A DNA stretch of 64,000 nt, taken from positions 50,001-114,000 of the forward strand of contig JABMCL010003285.1 in the NCBI GenBank assembly GCA_018857735.1, given 5' to 3'. Position numbers and translations under genes: made by a program. Positions 1 to 10,569 of the stretch are shown piece by piece (the first letter of the stretch is position 1; every line of letters begins with the position of its first letter). Under the pieces are notes generated by a model that made no database searches, was not told the origin of the DNA, and saw only the letters and a program-made list of their open reading frames with translations. The stretch is from Alviniconcha marisindica. Taxonomy: Eukaryota; Mollusca; Gastropoda; Provannidae.

Positions 1-41
1 TATATACTTCTATTCATCGGGATAAATATTGATGATTGTTC

Positions 42-44
42 AGT

Positions 45-82
<38 letters not shown>
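42..82. repeat. (GT)n microsatellite
   Basis: About 20 GT dinucleotides. The short open frames here come from the repeat. From here to about 1150 I see no supportable gene; an open frame over 365-1036 has no recognisable domain and no splice context. Confidence 0.95.
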
Positions 83-85
<3 letters not shown>

Positions 86-1555
86 AATAATTGTGAGCTC
101 CTCTGGGCGCAGCCAGGTTGGTGTGCTCTTTAGTAATGAAGAGCAGAAAAAAGGTGGGCTCGTGACGTGTTTGATCCTTTTGCCGCACACACTGGCCCCA
201 GCTGATACACACTGCTGTGCACAAAAATGCAGCGCTAACGCCCGGGTGTTTACGCGACTTTCAAACGTCGATATTTGACAAACAGGACGAGAAAAGGATT
301 GAAAAACTGCTGTGTGTATTATTGTTATTATTATTATTTATAGTCATTCCTATCGATAGGGCCCGTGACTCTTCCTCGGTTTGGTCCCCCTCAGGTGTCT
401 GTCAGTTGTGTCCCTTGTACGTGCGACGTCTTCTTTTGTTCGCTATTGAGCGGTTCAGGCGGGGTTGTTAACTCCCTTGACTTTTGCCCGGCATCGCTTA
501 AGTCCCTTGGCTGCTGTTACTTCCAGTGCGTACTTTCTTCACAATGGAAGGCGGTGACAGTGAATTTACGAATTTTACACTGCCAACAGTTTAAAAGCAT
601 TTTTGGAGGCCCGTACTCAGAATGTGTCTGGCAACAAGCAATAACTTGTTTCTCGTGCTATAGGATGCCCCAAAACACATTCAGTTTTTTCCTCGAACTC
701 GCGACCTTCTGGTCAGCCAAAAATCGACGCAAAGACACTTTTTTCCACCCTCCATCCCCTTTCCCCGGTAATTTTTGCAACTGCAACAGTGGTGGCATTT
801 GTACTGCTTCGCAATTCTATGTTCAGCTTCCATTGTTGTACACAGCATCAAACAACGCCTACTCAGAAATCGGCCCGGAAGTGACGCTGCGACCTCTCGC
901 GACTTCTTGCGCGAAAGATTACGAAGGGCATTCACTCGTGCAAACCAGCTTCACTGAACCGCCCAATAGTGTCCTTAGTTTAGTTTTTTTGTTTGTTTGT
1001 TTTTTGTTTTTAGAAGACACTTTTAGTACGTGTTAGGTTATTTTGGTTTTTCGTACTCCACCTAACTCTGACATGAACCGTAGGCTCATCAAAATGCGTA
1101 TGCGAGCTCAGTTTTTGGCATGCACATAATTATATGATACAGTCAATCACTTGCAATTCCAGTAAATTCCTGAAATTACTGTTTCATTCAGTGATTTCAT
1201 GAATTCCCTAGAAATTCTAGGGATTTCGTGAAATTCCCTAAAATGTCTAGGGATTTTGTGAAATTCTTAAATTTATGATTTTACTTTTCCATGACTTTAT
1301 TAAACTGAATAAAGTGTAAATTTGTGCAACTGGCTGTATGGGACTAGTTCAGTCGTTCTGTTCTGAAACCACTCAGGACATAGGATCATAAGTGGTATTG
1401 TGGTCATGAAATCAAATAATAATAATAATAATGTACATTTATCATGCGCTCATCAACGCCCTGTGCGCTCACACGATACATATTAACCTAAATACAATAT
1501 TCTATACACACGTAGAACACAGTCCTACCAAAACAATTTACATAAGGTATTATAT

Positions 1556-1556
<1 letters not shown>

Positions 1557-1650
<94 letters not shown>
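1557..1650. repeat. (CA)n microsatellite
   Basis: About 47 uninterrupted CA dinucleotides. Confidence 0.97.
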
Positions 1651-1652
<2 letters not shown>

Positions 1653-1704
1653 GGCTATAGCAGAAACTGGGTATTGATATATTAGTTGGTGTGGAAATAC
1701 TGTG

Positions 1705-2560
1705 AGAAAAGGAAAGTTTTCAGTTTGGCTTTAAAAGATGACAGGGTTGAGCAGTGACTAAGGTCTTCAGTGTAGGAGTGAATTCCAAATGTGGGGTCCA
1801 AAGCAAGAGAAAGCACGAAAGCCATGACTCTTGTGTTTGTATTGCTGGATTTTCAGCACGCGGCGTCAGAAGAAGAGCGTAGTGTCGAGATCGGAGTGTA
1901 GACATGTAGCAGTTCAGAAAGGTAAGCAGGACCAAAACCATTTATAGCATTGAAACACATACAAGCGACTTTATATTTAATACGTTCTGAAATGGGAAGC
2001 CAATGCAGTTTTTTTCAGGAGAGGTGTTAAGTGCTGGTGGCGGGGTGCCAAGAGAACGGGTCTTGCAGCAAAGTTTTGAATTTTCTGGAGAGGTTGGATG
2101 ACAGAATTAGGTGCACCCATGAGGAGACAGTTGCAGTAGTCGAGCGGATCTAACTAATGCGTTTAAGCTCGACATTAGCAGTTTGACAGATTTTTATGAC
2201 GTGCTTCTTCATGGACAGGTTTGAGTCAAGAATGACTCCAAGGTTCCTGGCAGAATCAGAGAAGGGGATGTTGTGAGAGCCAAGAGAAATCGAGTCAGGG
2301 AGTGAACGGTGGAAGGTTTCAAGGAAGATGAAAATGGAAAGGGAAGAGCTTTTGTTTTGTCGTCGTTAAGTTTGAGCTGATTTTCGGTCATCCATGTTTT
2401 TATGTCATCTGTGCATGCATCGAGTTCTTTGGTGAGGTTGGTCACTTCACTGAGAGGAGCGGACTTCTGGAGCTGTGTATCATCCACAAAAAGCTGATGG
2501 TTTACAGTGATTAGCTATGATATCGGAGAGAGGTGTAGTGTACAGGACGCAGAAAATGGG
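1705..2560 (-). mobile_element. Truncated non-LTR retrotransposon, RT 3' part
   Basis: Minus-strand frames between 2487 and 1720 carry DDTQLQKSAPLSEV (the end of the RT catalytic FADD box) followed by TDDIKTWMTENQLKLNDDKT, and further on a C-terminal segment ending near TAQPCH. The same segments appear in the larger copy at 17590-19300 (DDTQLQKSSSP; DDIKAWMCNNQLKLNEDKT). Reading-frame shifts and loss of the 5' half make it a dead fragment. CR1/L2-like placement is inferred from motif style only. Confidence 0.8.
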
Positions 2561-3032
2561 CTCCAGAATCTTTAGGGAATTCATGAAATCCCTGAGTGAA
2601 ACAGTAATTTCGTGAATGTACTGGAATTATCGACGATTTGGTGAATTTCCTAAGTCTATGAATTTACTGCAACATATTTTTCACATCGCTGACCTCGGTT
2701 TATAGTCGCATTCGAAGGAAGTCAAGTCGGCAATATCTATCGCTTCCCTCCCTTCGCTGATTGACGAAAAAGGTGTGCTTCCGGCATGCTGTCCAAGATT
2801 ATTTTCATGGACCTGTAGATATACGTCCATGACATGATTATTTTTCACTGCAAAAATCTGAAACAAGAATGACTGCCAGCGTTCTAAAACAAGTGTCGTT
2901 TTGCAGCTTGATAAAGGGGATTACCCCGAAAATTCGCAAGTTGTTGTTTTGTCCTAATAAACAGCGTTACTTTGAACCTTTTACGTGTTCGGATCTTATT
3001 TTCCCTGCAGTAAATAAAGCAACCAGACTTAC

Positions 3033-3264
3033 GCAGGCTGGACTGTAGCTGGGTGACCTGGTTCTTAAGAAGTGTGATCTGTGCCCCCTGCAGGGAGACG
3101 GTCTGGGCAAGTTTCGCCAGTTCACCCTGTGAGGCAGAGAAGTCGTCCGAACGTTTTACTCTCTCCTCATCTGCCTCCACTTCCAGCTTTCCTGCTGCTA
3201 CCAGCACCAGCGCTGACCAGCTGACCAACAACAGAATGCCGTTGGGTTTGGTCATTTTCAACAC
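3033..3264 (-). CDS. Probable first coding exon of a secreted coiled-coil protein
   Basis: Minus-strand ATG at 3264. The N-terminus is a convincing signal peptide: a positive start, then a hydrophobic core (GILLLVSWSALVLVAAG). A dibasic site follows (ERVKRSDD), then a heptad-rich stretch (LAKLAQTVSLQGAQITLLKN) that looks like a short coiled coil. The frame runs into a strong donor, CTGC|GTAAGT, so the exon ends at 3033 in phase 1 after 77 codons; the remaining open frame to 2884 would be intronic. This layout resembles the first exon of mollusc secreted lectin, C1q-domain or fibrinogen-related proteins, but the diagnostic domain is not in the window, so the product is unknown. Later exons would lie to the left. 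Confidence 0.55.
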
Positions 3265-3624
3265 TTTGTTGTTGTTGTTTTTGGTGGTGGTGGTGGTGGT
3301 GGAAGTAGTGGTGGCTGTTGTTGTTTCCTTTTTCTTTCTTTTTCTCTTTTCTCTCCCACTCTACTTGTTCTTCTCGTAGACGTCAAAGAGACTTCGGGAA
3401 ACGTTCGTGAGCAGACGTTTTTGCTTCAACCGCGATCTGCAGCAGCTGGTCACAAATGAAGCTTTTATTTAAAATGCAATCCTTTGGCTGACGCCCTTGG
3501 CAGTATCAGTCAGTGTCCACTCCGTTGTATTGGTCAGGTCATCAGTTTAACGTCCTGTGCCACTGACTTGAGTGTGTGAGTGTGTGGGGGGGGTGTACGA
3601 GTGTGAGTATATGTGTCAGTATAT

Positions 3625-3912
<288 letters not shown>

Positions 3913-4249
3913 GGAAGTGATGAGAAAGACACTGAATGAAGTGTTGTGGTGTATTATCTCTTGGTTCTGTATTTCTCTGAAAACCCTGTTGTTTTTGTTA
4001 TTGTGTGCTTCGGGCTCACGTTATGTGTAAGCGCTTTATACTGTCTTACATTACATTGTACCCAACCCTAAAACACCCCCAAAGCAACAAATACATCGGC
4101 TATGAACCATTTCAAGGTGTGGTCTTGGCCCGATGGTAGTGGTAAGGACGGTTTGAGGGGTGGCGGCGGTGAAAGAGGGGTTGAGTGGGAACTAGCGTAG
4201 ATGAGGGAGAACAGTGACAAGACAGTGACGATATCGACGACAACGGTGT

Positions 4250-4252
4250 AGC

Positions 4253-4284
<32 letters not shown>

Positions 4285-4455
4285 GGGGGGAGCGAAGAGA
4301 GAGAGAGGGGGGGGGGGGCTAGAGAGGCAGAGAGAGAGAGAGACAGAGACAGAGACACAGAGTGAGACAGACAGACAGACAAACAGAGCCAGAGACAGAG
4401 AAAGACACAGAGGCAAAGAGAGAGAGAGAGAGACAGACAGACAGAGACAAGAGAG
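4250..4455. repeat. (GA)n / poly-G / (GACA)n low-complexity block
   Basis: GA tracts separated by two G runs (about 4275-4290 and 4309-4318), then GACA and GAGACA repeats. Ser-Leu and Arg-Glu open frames across it are repeat artefacts. Confidence 0.95.
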
Positions 4456-4589
4456 AAGATAGGTTCAGCAAACAAAAGAAGCTAACTAGCACTCTAATCT
4501 TCCTCCACTGTGAGTTTCGACATCCCTTTCAAGACTGTCATGACAGAAATTGGCGCAAAGAAACCACATGGAAGAAAACAGTCGATTTC

Positions 4590-5495
4590 ACGCGACGTTG
4601 TAATTTAGATTGTTTTGACACACCGACGAAAACTGTCTTAACGTCGATTTAATGCGACATTGTAATTTAGTTTGACACACCGACGAAAACAGTCTTAACG
4701 TCGATTTAATGCAACATTGTAATTTAGTTTGACACACCGACGAAAACAGTCTTAACGTCGATTTAACGCGACATTGTAATTTAAGTTTTTACACACCGAC
4801 GAAAACAGTCTTAACGTCGATTTAAGCGACATTGTAATTCAGTTTAACATCGACGATTTAAATCCTTGTCGTTGTTTGACACATTGAGAAAACAGTCTTA
4901 ACATCTTCATCAGACATCGAAATTTGAACTGTTTTGACACAGCGAAACAGTCTTAACATAACTTTCATCCGACATTGAAATTTGAACTGTTTTGACACAG
5001 CAGTAAAAACTGTCTTAACATAACTTTCATCCCACATTGAAATTTGAACTGTTTTGACACAGCAGTGAAAAACTGTCTTAACATAACTTTCATCCGACAT
5101 TGAAATTTGAACTGTTTTGACACAGCAGCGAAAACTGTCTTAACATAACTTTCATCCGACATTGAAATTTGAACTGTTTTGACACAGCAGCGAAAACTGT
5201 CTTAACATAACTTTTATCCCACATCGATATTTGAACTGTTTTGACACACCGGCGAAAACTATCTTAACATAACTTTCATCCGACACCGAAATTTGAACTG
5301 TTTTGACATTCGGCGAAAACTGTCTTAAGATAGCTTTCATCCGACATTGAAATTTGAACTGTATTGACACACCGGCGAAAACTGTCTTAACATAACTTTC
5401 ATCCGACATCGAAATTTGAACTGTTTTAACACAGCAGCGAAAACTGTCTTAACGTAACTCTCACACGACACTGAAATTTGAACTGTTTTGACAAA
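4590..5495. repeat. ~60-bp satellite array, two subfamilies, ~15 copies
   Basis: Tandem units of about 55-62 bp share the core AAAACTGTCTTAACATAACTT / AAACAGTCTTAACGTCGATT. The left part (about 4590-4850, ~5 copies) has the GTCGATTTAATGCGACATTG form; the right part (about 4880-5490, ~10 copies) has the CATAACTTTCATCCGACATTG form. Minus-strand frames repeat a peptide beginning MSDESYVKTVF because the units contain few stops. No gene context, so I treat it as satellite DNA. Confidence 0.9.
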
Positions 5496-5569
5496 GGCCT
5501 ACGGGCACGCGTATTTCATCACACGCTCACACATGTGCGCATATACAATTGCACGCACGCACTCGTGCG

Positions 5570-5571
<2 letters not shown>

Positions 5572-5643
<72 letters not shown>

Positions 5644-5727
5644 GCACGCACGCACGCACGCACGCGCGCGCGCGCACACACACACACACACACACTCTCT
5701 CTCTCACTCTCTCTCCTCTCTCTCCCA

Positions 5728-5812
<85 letters not shown>
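5572..5812. repeat. (CA)n / (GCAC)n / (CT)n compound microsatellite
   Basis: CA repeats flanking a GCAC/GC stretch (5639-5674) and a CT stretch (5694-5724). Open frames in several registers and both strands are artefacts. Confidence 0.97.
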
Positions 5813-5817
<5 letters not shown>

Positions 5818-5889
5818 CATTAGATTACTTTCGGCAAGATGGACAGGAGGACGTCGACATCCAGGCAGTAAGTGACCTCACTAAATAAC

Positions 5890-6410
5890 GAATATTATTC
5901 ACTCTGTGACTCAATCTGTTGCACATCACTATCACAAGCCCACTCTAGTTTCAAGTCACAATCGGCCCATCAGTCAACTCAGAGGTTTCCACTGACGCGG
6001 CATGTGTTTCATTACAGCCTCTTCCCAAACGTGTGATCGTGGCGGACTGGGGGGGGGGAGGGGGGGGGTGTATCTACCATTTTATCATATTTTGTATGAC
6101 AGCTGAGAGTCGAGTCACAGTTTGCGAATCAAATGTCTGTTACTGCGTCCGTTTAGTGTTGTAGTCTAGGTAGCCGAGTAGTAGGCTAGGCGATGTTTTC
6201 CGCTTTGTCGATTCAGCTGTCATCAGGACAGTGTGGGGACTCATCCAGGAAATGAGAACGTGCAATCGTGCTAGTCGTGAATTAAGTTTAAGCAAAATAC
6301 TTGGGACTGACCGACGACCCGGCGCTAAGCGTGAAATATTCACTGGATTGCCATGTCGGGGTGGTATGTGCCTGATCAAACTTGATATGCCGGCCAAAAA
6401 CTAAGAGCAA
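5890..6410. other. Unassigned interval
   Basis: Mostly non-repetitive apart from a G run at 6050-6068. An 85-residue minus-strand open frame (6140-6397) shows no recognisable domain. Nothing supportable. Confidence 0.5.
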
Positions 6411-6417
6411 ATGAGAG

Positions 6418-6476
<59 letters not shown>

Positions 6477-6488
6477 GCGTGCGTGTCA

Positions 6489-6521
<33 letters not shown>

Positions 6522-6605
6522 GTGTGTGTGTGTGTGCGCGCGCGCGCGCGCGTGCTTGCGTGCGCGTGTGTGTGTATGTCAGAGAGACACAGAGAGAGAG
6601 AATGT
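6411..6605. repeat. (GA)n and (GT)n microsatellites
   Basis: GA tract 6419-6473, then GT and GC tracts 6491-6573. Low complexity only. Confidence 0.95.
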
Positions 6606-6694
6606 GCGTGCGTGCGTTTTAATGTTTATGTAGGCTGCGAGCGGCTGCTACGGCGGATATAACTTTTACACATTTTCGTACCGACAGAGATTGT

Positions 6695-6790
6695 TGAGTT
6701 CAATGTTGCTTTACGTCTACAGAGACCATTAAGGACTATTAGGGACCCAGGACGGCCACCTCGACTTTAACACAGATCCTGAGCTTTGAC
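6695..6790. repeat. Dispersed repeat, 'caatgttgctttacgtc' family
   Basis: Contains CAATGTTGCTTTACGTC and CCAGGACGGCCACCTCGAC. Related copies lie at 7207-7300, within 8738-8955, and at 12113-12197. Its centre (attagggac, cagaaacc) overlaps in sequence with the 3' end of the tRNA-derived SINE described at 9063. Confidence 0.75.
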
Positions 6791-6792
6791 AT

Positions 6793-7118
6793 TTGAAAGT
6801 AAGTGACATGGTGCTTAACGTCCACAGAAACCATAAGGCTTATTAGGGACTGACGGGGAGAAGGAGGTATGGAGGTGGGGGGGAGATGTAGGTTATATAC
6901 CTATCGCTACACTGCCACCACCAGAATGACTCCTGCATTAAGATGGGCAGTGATGACAGCCATTTTAATGTTTCATTAACGGTGAGGGACAAAGTCACAA
7001 GACAGTGTCCATGCACAGACCACAACTTTCTGAAGAGAAAGGAGAGCCGAAGCAGATTCGAACCAAGGTCCTTCTGCTTACCAGCCTAACGCCTTACCGC
7101 TAGGCCAGACCGGCTCAC
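6793..7118 (-). mobile_element. tRNA-derived SINE, minus-strand copy
   Basis: Read on the minus strand the element starts at about 7118 with a tRNA-like head: A-box-like TGGCCTAGCGGTAAGGCG and B-box-like GGTTCGAAT. The unrelated body follows and ends in a tail with CTTA repeats near 6793. It is colinear with the plus-strand copy at 9063-9390. This is a retroposed tRNA derivative, not a functional tRNA gene. Confidence 0.85.
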
Positions 7119-7206
7119 ACTGACATTTGATGACGATGTAGAGCTTCCTGTCCTCGGATGTCAGTTGACATATTAGGGACAAACTGTGACCAACGCCTAA
7201 GCATGG

Positions 7207-7305
7207 TTCAATGTTGCTTTACGTCCACAGAAACCGTAAGGCTCATTAGGACGGAAAGCCCAGGACGGCCACCTCGACTTTCACACAGCTCCTGAACTCT
7301 GCACC
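7207..7305. repeat. Dispersed repeat, second copy of the 6695 family
   Basis: CAATGTTGCTTTACGTCCAC followed by aggctcattagg and CCAGGACGGCCACCTCGAC. The interval 7306-8060 has no supportable gene; a 140-residue minus-strand open frame (7339-7761) has no recognisable domain. Confidence 0.75.
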
Positions 7306-8063
7306 GATTTGTTGTTTGTTGATCGCTTTTATATGGCGCTACTCTCCGCTCTCGAGCAGACTCACTGCGCTCGCATGTGATTCTACATGAGTGACTAGCT
7401 TTTTCCGCGGCGTGTTTTGCGATTGTGTTTGATGCTGGAACACACCCAGCAGCTGCTGTGGAGGGAACATTACCGTGAAAAATGCGGATAAGAACAGATA
7501 AGACCAGAAACTACCTGGCGGTCGCTTCAACGGAAAGTTAGCACAGTCAGTGTGCGGACTGAAAAACTGCATGCAGCGTAGAACCCAAAGCGTGATTGTA
7601 CAGCTAAAGCATTTGTGTAACTCAGCATACGACCTTTCAGTGGTAGAACAGACGGGCTTCGTTGGGTTGGCTGGGTTAGAACGGCTCACGCTTCTCCGCT
7701 TCGGCTGTAGTGGGAAATGCCAAGAGAGTCGGGCACTGGCTCCAATCATGACTTGAAACAAAAACAGTGGTGCCGCTTAACTCAACGTTCACAGAAACCA
7801 TACGGCTTATTAGGGACGGCGGCCATAACCTAGTTACAGCGGCGTTCTTATACAGCGGATGACAGATTGACAGACCGGGTAGCCCGAAGAAAGAAAACAA
7901 ATAAAATTTAATTAAAATAACGGCGATTTCAGCTGGGCAACACAAGCTGCACCAGAGAGGCTAAAACCTCAGCCTACATCTCACGGTCTAATTTAAGTTC
8001 AAAAACCTGGGAACCCACGTTTCAGTCTGAGGCCGGAAAGCAAAACGACCAAAGTCCTGAGAG

Positions 8064-8152
<89 letters not shown>
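8064..8152. repeat. (CT)n(CA)n tract immediately before GPCR exon
   Basis: CT then CA repeats that end three bases before the GPCR ATG (cacaaag|ATG). The CT/CA tract could act as the pyrimidine-rich part of a 3' splice site if this ATG lies in an internal exon. Confidence 0.9.
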
Positions 8153-8154
<2 letters not shown>

Positions 8155-8155
8155 G

Positions 8156-8716
8156 ATGACTTTGACGGGTCAGGAGAAACGCTATGCCACCATGCCGATC
8201 TACGCCATAGGCTTCGTGGGCAACGTGGTCTCCGTGGTTGTGTGGGCCACCCAGCTCCACTCGGTGGGCGGCGCCAGGTTTCTCCTGACGCTCAGTGCCT
8301 CCGACTCCTTGGCCATCGTCGCCAACGTCTTCAGCGGCATCGCCGGCTTGCTCGGCCTCGGGCAGTGCGTGGCCTACGTGTCCCAGGACCTGGCGGACAT
8401 CTTCTACACGCTGTCCACCTACCTGACCATCGCCGTCGTCGTGCAGCGCTACGTCTCCGTCGCCCACCCGTTCCGGGTGGCTCGCGTGTGCTCGGCTACC
8501 CGTCAGTGTGTCACCGTCGCCTCGCTGACCGCCCTGGCTGCCGCGCAGCACCTGGCGTACAGCGACTACGTGGCGGAGCAGTGCCACGGGGATGCCGTGC
8601 GGTTGGAGCGGCAGATGGTGCTGCTGTACATGTACGGCGTCATCAACTTCCTGCCGCCGCTGTTGCTGCTGATCTTCAACGGACTTCTGCTCCGCGCGCT
8701 GCGCCGCGTTAGGCAG
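8156..8716 (+). CDS. Class A (rhodopsin-like) GPCR, exon encoding TM1-TM5
   Basis: 187 codons in phase 0. TM1 has the GN motif (IYAIGFVGNVVSVVVW); TM2 has LSASD at the LAxxD position; a Cys before TM3 (GQCVAYV) can pair with the ECL2 Cys (AEQCHGD). TM3 ends QRYVSVAHP, a DRY variant with Gln for Asp. TM4 and TM5 follow (VINFLPPLLLLIFNGLLL). The exon ends ...RRVRQ at AGGCAG|GTTAGT and joins exon 2 in phase 0. The N-terminus before TM1 is only about 12 residues and abuts a microsatellite, so an upstream exon with the extracellular tail is likely. The overall look is a mollusc peptide receptor (FMRFamide-receptor-like); the ligand is unknown. The donor is triplicated downstream. Confidence 0.87.
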
Positions 8717-8899
8717 GTTAGTCGGTTTCCTTTCAATGTTGCTTTACGTCCGCGGGAATCATTAGGCAGGTTAGTCAGTTTCCTTTCAATGTTGCTTTAC
8801 GTCCGCGGGAATCATCAGGCTCAAGTCATTAGGCAGGTTAGTCAGTTTCCTTTCAATGTTGCTTTACGTCCGCGGGAATCATCAGCCTCAAGTCATTAG
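8711..8899 (+). repeat. Triplicated splice-donor repeat (53- and 67-bp units)
   Basis: Three tandem copies start with AGGCAG|GTTAGT at 8711, 8764 and 8831, each followed by TTTCCTTTCAATGTTGCTTT and the dispersed-repeat sequence. The first copy overlaps the end of the GPCR exon, so the array contains the authentic donor (8717) plus two further copies (8770 and 8837). The reading frame stays open through all three. Confidence 0.9.
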
Positions 8900-8965
8900 G
8901 GACGGGGAGCCCAGGACGGCCACCTCGACTTTTCACAACTCCTGAGCTCTGGGTTAGTCAGTCAC

Positions 8966-9010
8966 CGTAAGTAAGTAAACATGGTGCTTAACGTCCACAG
9001 AAACCTTAAA
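8966..9010 (-). mobile_element. Truncated SINE 3' end
   Basis: gtaagtaagtaaacatggtgcttaac plus cagaaacc matches the reverse complement of the tail of the full SINE that starts 53 bp to the right, giving an inverted arrangement. Confidence 0.7.
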
Positions 9011-9062
9011 GAGGCAACAGGGGTATATAAAGAGCGGAGCCGTTAGACAACCAGCAGTGACT

Positions 9063-9390
9063 GAGCCGGTTTGGCCTAGCGGTAAGGCGTTAGGCTGGTA
9101 AGCGGAAGGACCTCGGTTCGATACCGCTTCGGCTCTCCTTTCTCTTCAAAAAGGTTGTGGTTTGTGAACACTGTCTTGTGACTTTGTCCATCACTTCCTA
9201 CTGAAACATTAAAATGGCTCTCATCGCTGCCCATCTTAATGCAGGAATCATTCTGGTGGTGACTGTAGCGATAGGTATATAATCTCCTTCTTTCCCCACC
9301 TCCATACCCCCTTTCCCCCCTTCTCCCCGTCCCTAATAAGCCTGATGGTTTCTGTGGACGTTAAGCACCATGTTTACTTACTTACTTAGA
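9063..9390 (+). mobile_element. tRNA-derived SINE, full plus-strand copy
   Basis: The head 9063-9137 has a tRNA-like acceptor pairing (GAGCCG with CGGCTC), an A-box-like TGGCCTAGCGGTAAGGCG and a B-box GGTTCGATACC. A body of about 180 bp follows (conserved aaaatggctctcatcgctgc) with the 3' end ccctaataagcctgatgg and an ACTTA-repeat tail at 9373-9388. It lies inside the GPCR intron, sense to the gene. The interval 9391-9788 holds nothing else I can support. Confidence 0.88.
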
Positions 9391-9788
9391 CAACCAGTGC
9401 GTTTCAAACATTTGAGAGGTACGGAATGTCCCGTCGCTCCACATCTAACTCGATTATCTTCAGACAGAGGACATAACAGAGTCCAAACTTTGGCACTGAA
9501 GTAACTTACTATCGCATCTAATGAACACAGTATTCAGTAGACTACAAGACCATGGTGTATATATGCAAAATAAGGAAAATAGATTTGAATGGAAGAGAAA
9601 AAGGGCGGAGCTGCTGCAAGTCAGTTATGTATAAATAGCAACACACGTGTTCGTCAGGACATGCATGATCATGGTATGCGCGAAAGATGCAGACACACAG
9701 TAGAAGCGGAAAAGAAAACGTCGCCTACCTTTACCACCACCTGTGTCCGGCGAGGTATGGAGTGTCGGGTGGATAGGGATAGAGCCCT

Positions 9789-10377
9789 CTAACCTAATTT
9801 TAGGACACACTCCGGCATGATCTCTCTAAGCACATGCAGAGAAGTTCCATCAATGTGGTCTCGACACATCGCAGTCTCCTTTTTACGAACATATAAAGGA
9901 TGCCGCCATGCTCCACGCATGTTCATCATAGACCGACATTTCCTATACAGTTTCTTCCTGATCCTAGAATTTCTCTTGTGAACATCCTGCCCATGGCCCA
10001 ACCACTGCTGCCTAACACAGGTTACACACGGGGAACCAAAACAAAAGACGCATTCCCGTCTGCCACCATCCAGTTCAGGGGCCTGGTTTCCTTGACCTGA
10101 ATGGCTCGCATCAACACCTGCAGTTACATTGATGGCACTGGCACAACTCTCACCTTGCCTTTCGGTCTCTGGCTTAACACTCGCTACAGTGGTATCGTAT
10201 GTGGCGAAAAATGGCTGGACAAAACCGTTCATGGCGAGAAATGTCTCGACGAAATTCAGTCAGGAAAGGAAGAGAAATTTCATGAACATAATCCCATCCA
10301 CGTGCTTCAAACAGTTCTATTATCGCTGCTTCTTGCTCACGGTCAAGCCCAAACAAAGTCAGAGTCATTCTATCCAT
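9789..10377 (-). pseudogene. Frameshifted gene relic; possible P2X7-C-terminus-like Zn-binding domain
   Basis: Two overlapping minus-strand frames look like one protein broken by a frame change near 10225. The upstream frame (10377-10174) reads EQEAAIIELFEARGWDYVHE, the downstream one (10232-9789) includes a Cys cluster CVFCFGSPCVTC, a basic segment RKKLYRKCRSMMNMRGAW, and LREIMPECVLKLG at its end. The CxxC cluster followed by an aromatic/basic segment and PxCVLxL recalls the cytoplasmic 'ballast' domain of P2X7, which occurs in many uncharacterised invertebrate proteins; this assignment is from memory of the pattern and weak. It lies antisense within the GPCR intron. A sequencing indel cannot be excluded. 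Confidence 0.4.
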
Positions 10378-10569
10378 TTCCCAGGAACAGCATCGTGCCT
10401 ACATCTCAGCAGTGGAGGGAAAAACAATTGTGTTTGAAACGTATCTCGTGCTCCAGTCCTCGTGTCACGATTCTTGTTTGGGGAACCGTTAGGGGTGTAC
10501 CAAAGATAACTACGTTCTGCCCAGTCCAATGAAAGTTGCTTTCTCGCTGTGGTGGCGCTTTTGTTCCTC

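Larger units (their letters stand above)
1155..2628. mobile_element. Element bounded by 64-bp inverted repeats
   Basis: Positions 1155-1218 and the reverse complement of 2565-2628 align over 64 bp without gaps, with 7 mismatches by eye (about 89%). The interior carries a (CA)n tract and a minus-strand LINE fragment. This could be a non-autonomous DNA transposon with terminal inverted repeats, or two opposite-orientation copies of an AT-rich palindromic repeat, since both arms have further gaattc/aaattc-rich sequence alongside. No transposase is seen and no target-site duplication was established. Confidence 0.5.

Noticed and set aside
365..1036. 223-codon plus-strand open frame
   Set aside because: No domain, low-complexity Phe-rich end, no convincing splice sites or start context; probably chance.
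5820..5885. Possible short exon ending GGCA|GTAAGT
   Set aside because: A donor-like site follows FRQDGQEDVDIQ, but there is no credible acceptor (only a CA tract upstream) and no linked exon.
7339..7761. 140-codon minus-strand open frame
   Set aside because: No recognisable family; the right end overlaps a dispersed repeat fragment.
9063..9137. Possible tRNA gene
   Set aside because: A- and B-box-like sequence is present but it continues into a SINE body with inverted relatives at 7118 and 11550; no clean cloverleaf anticodon arm.
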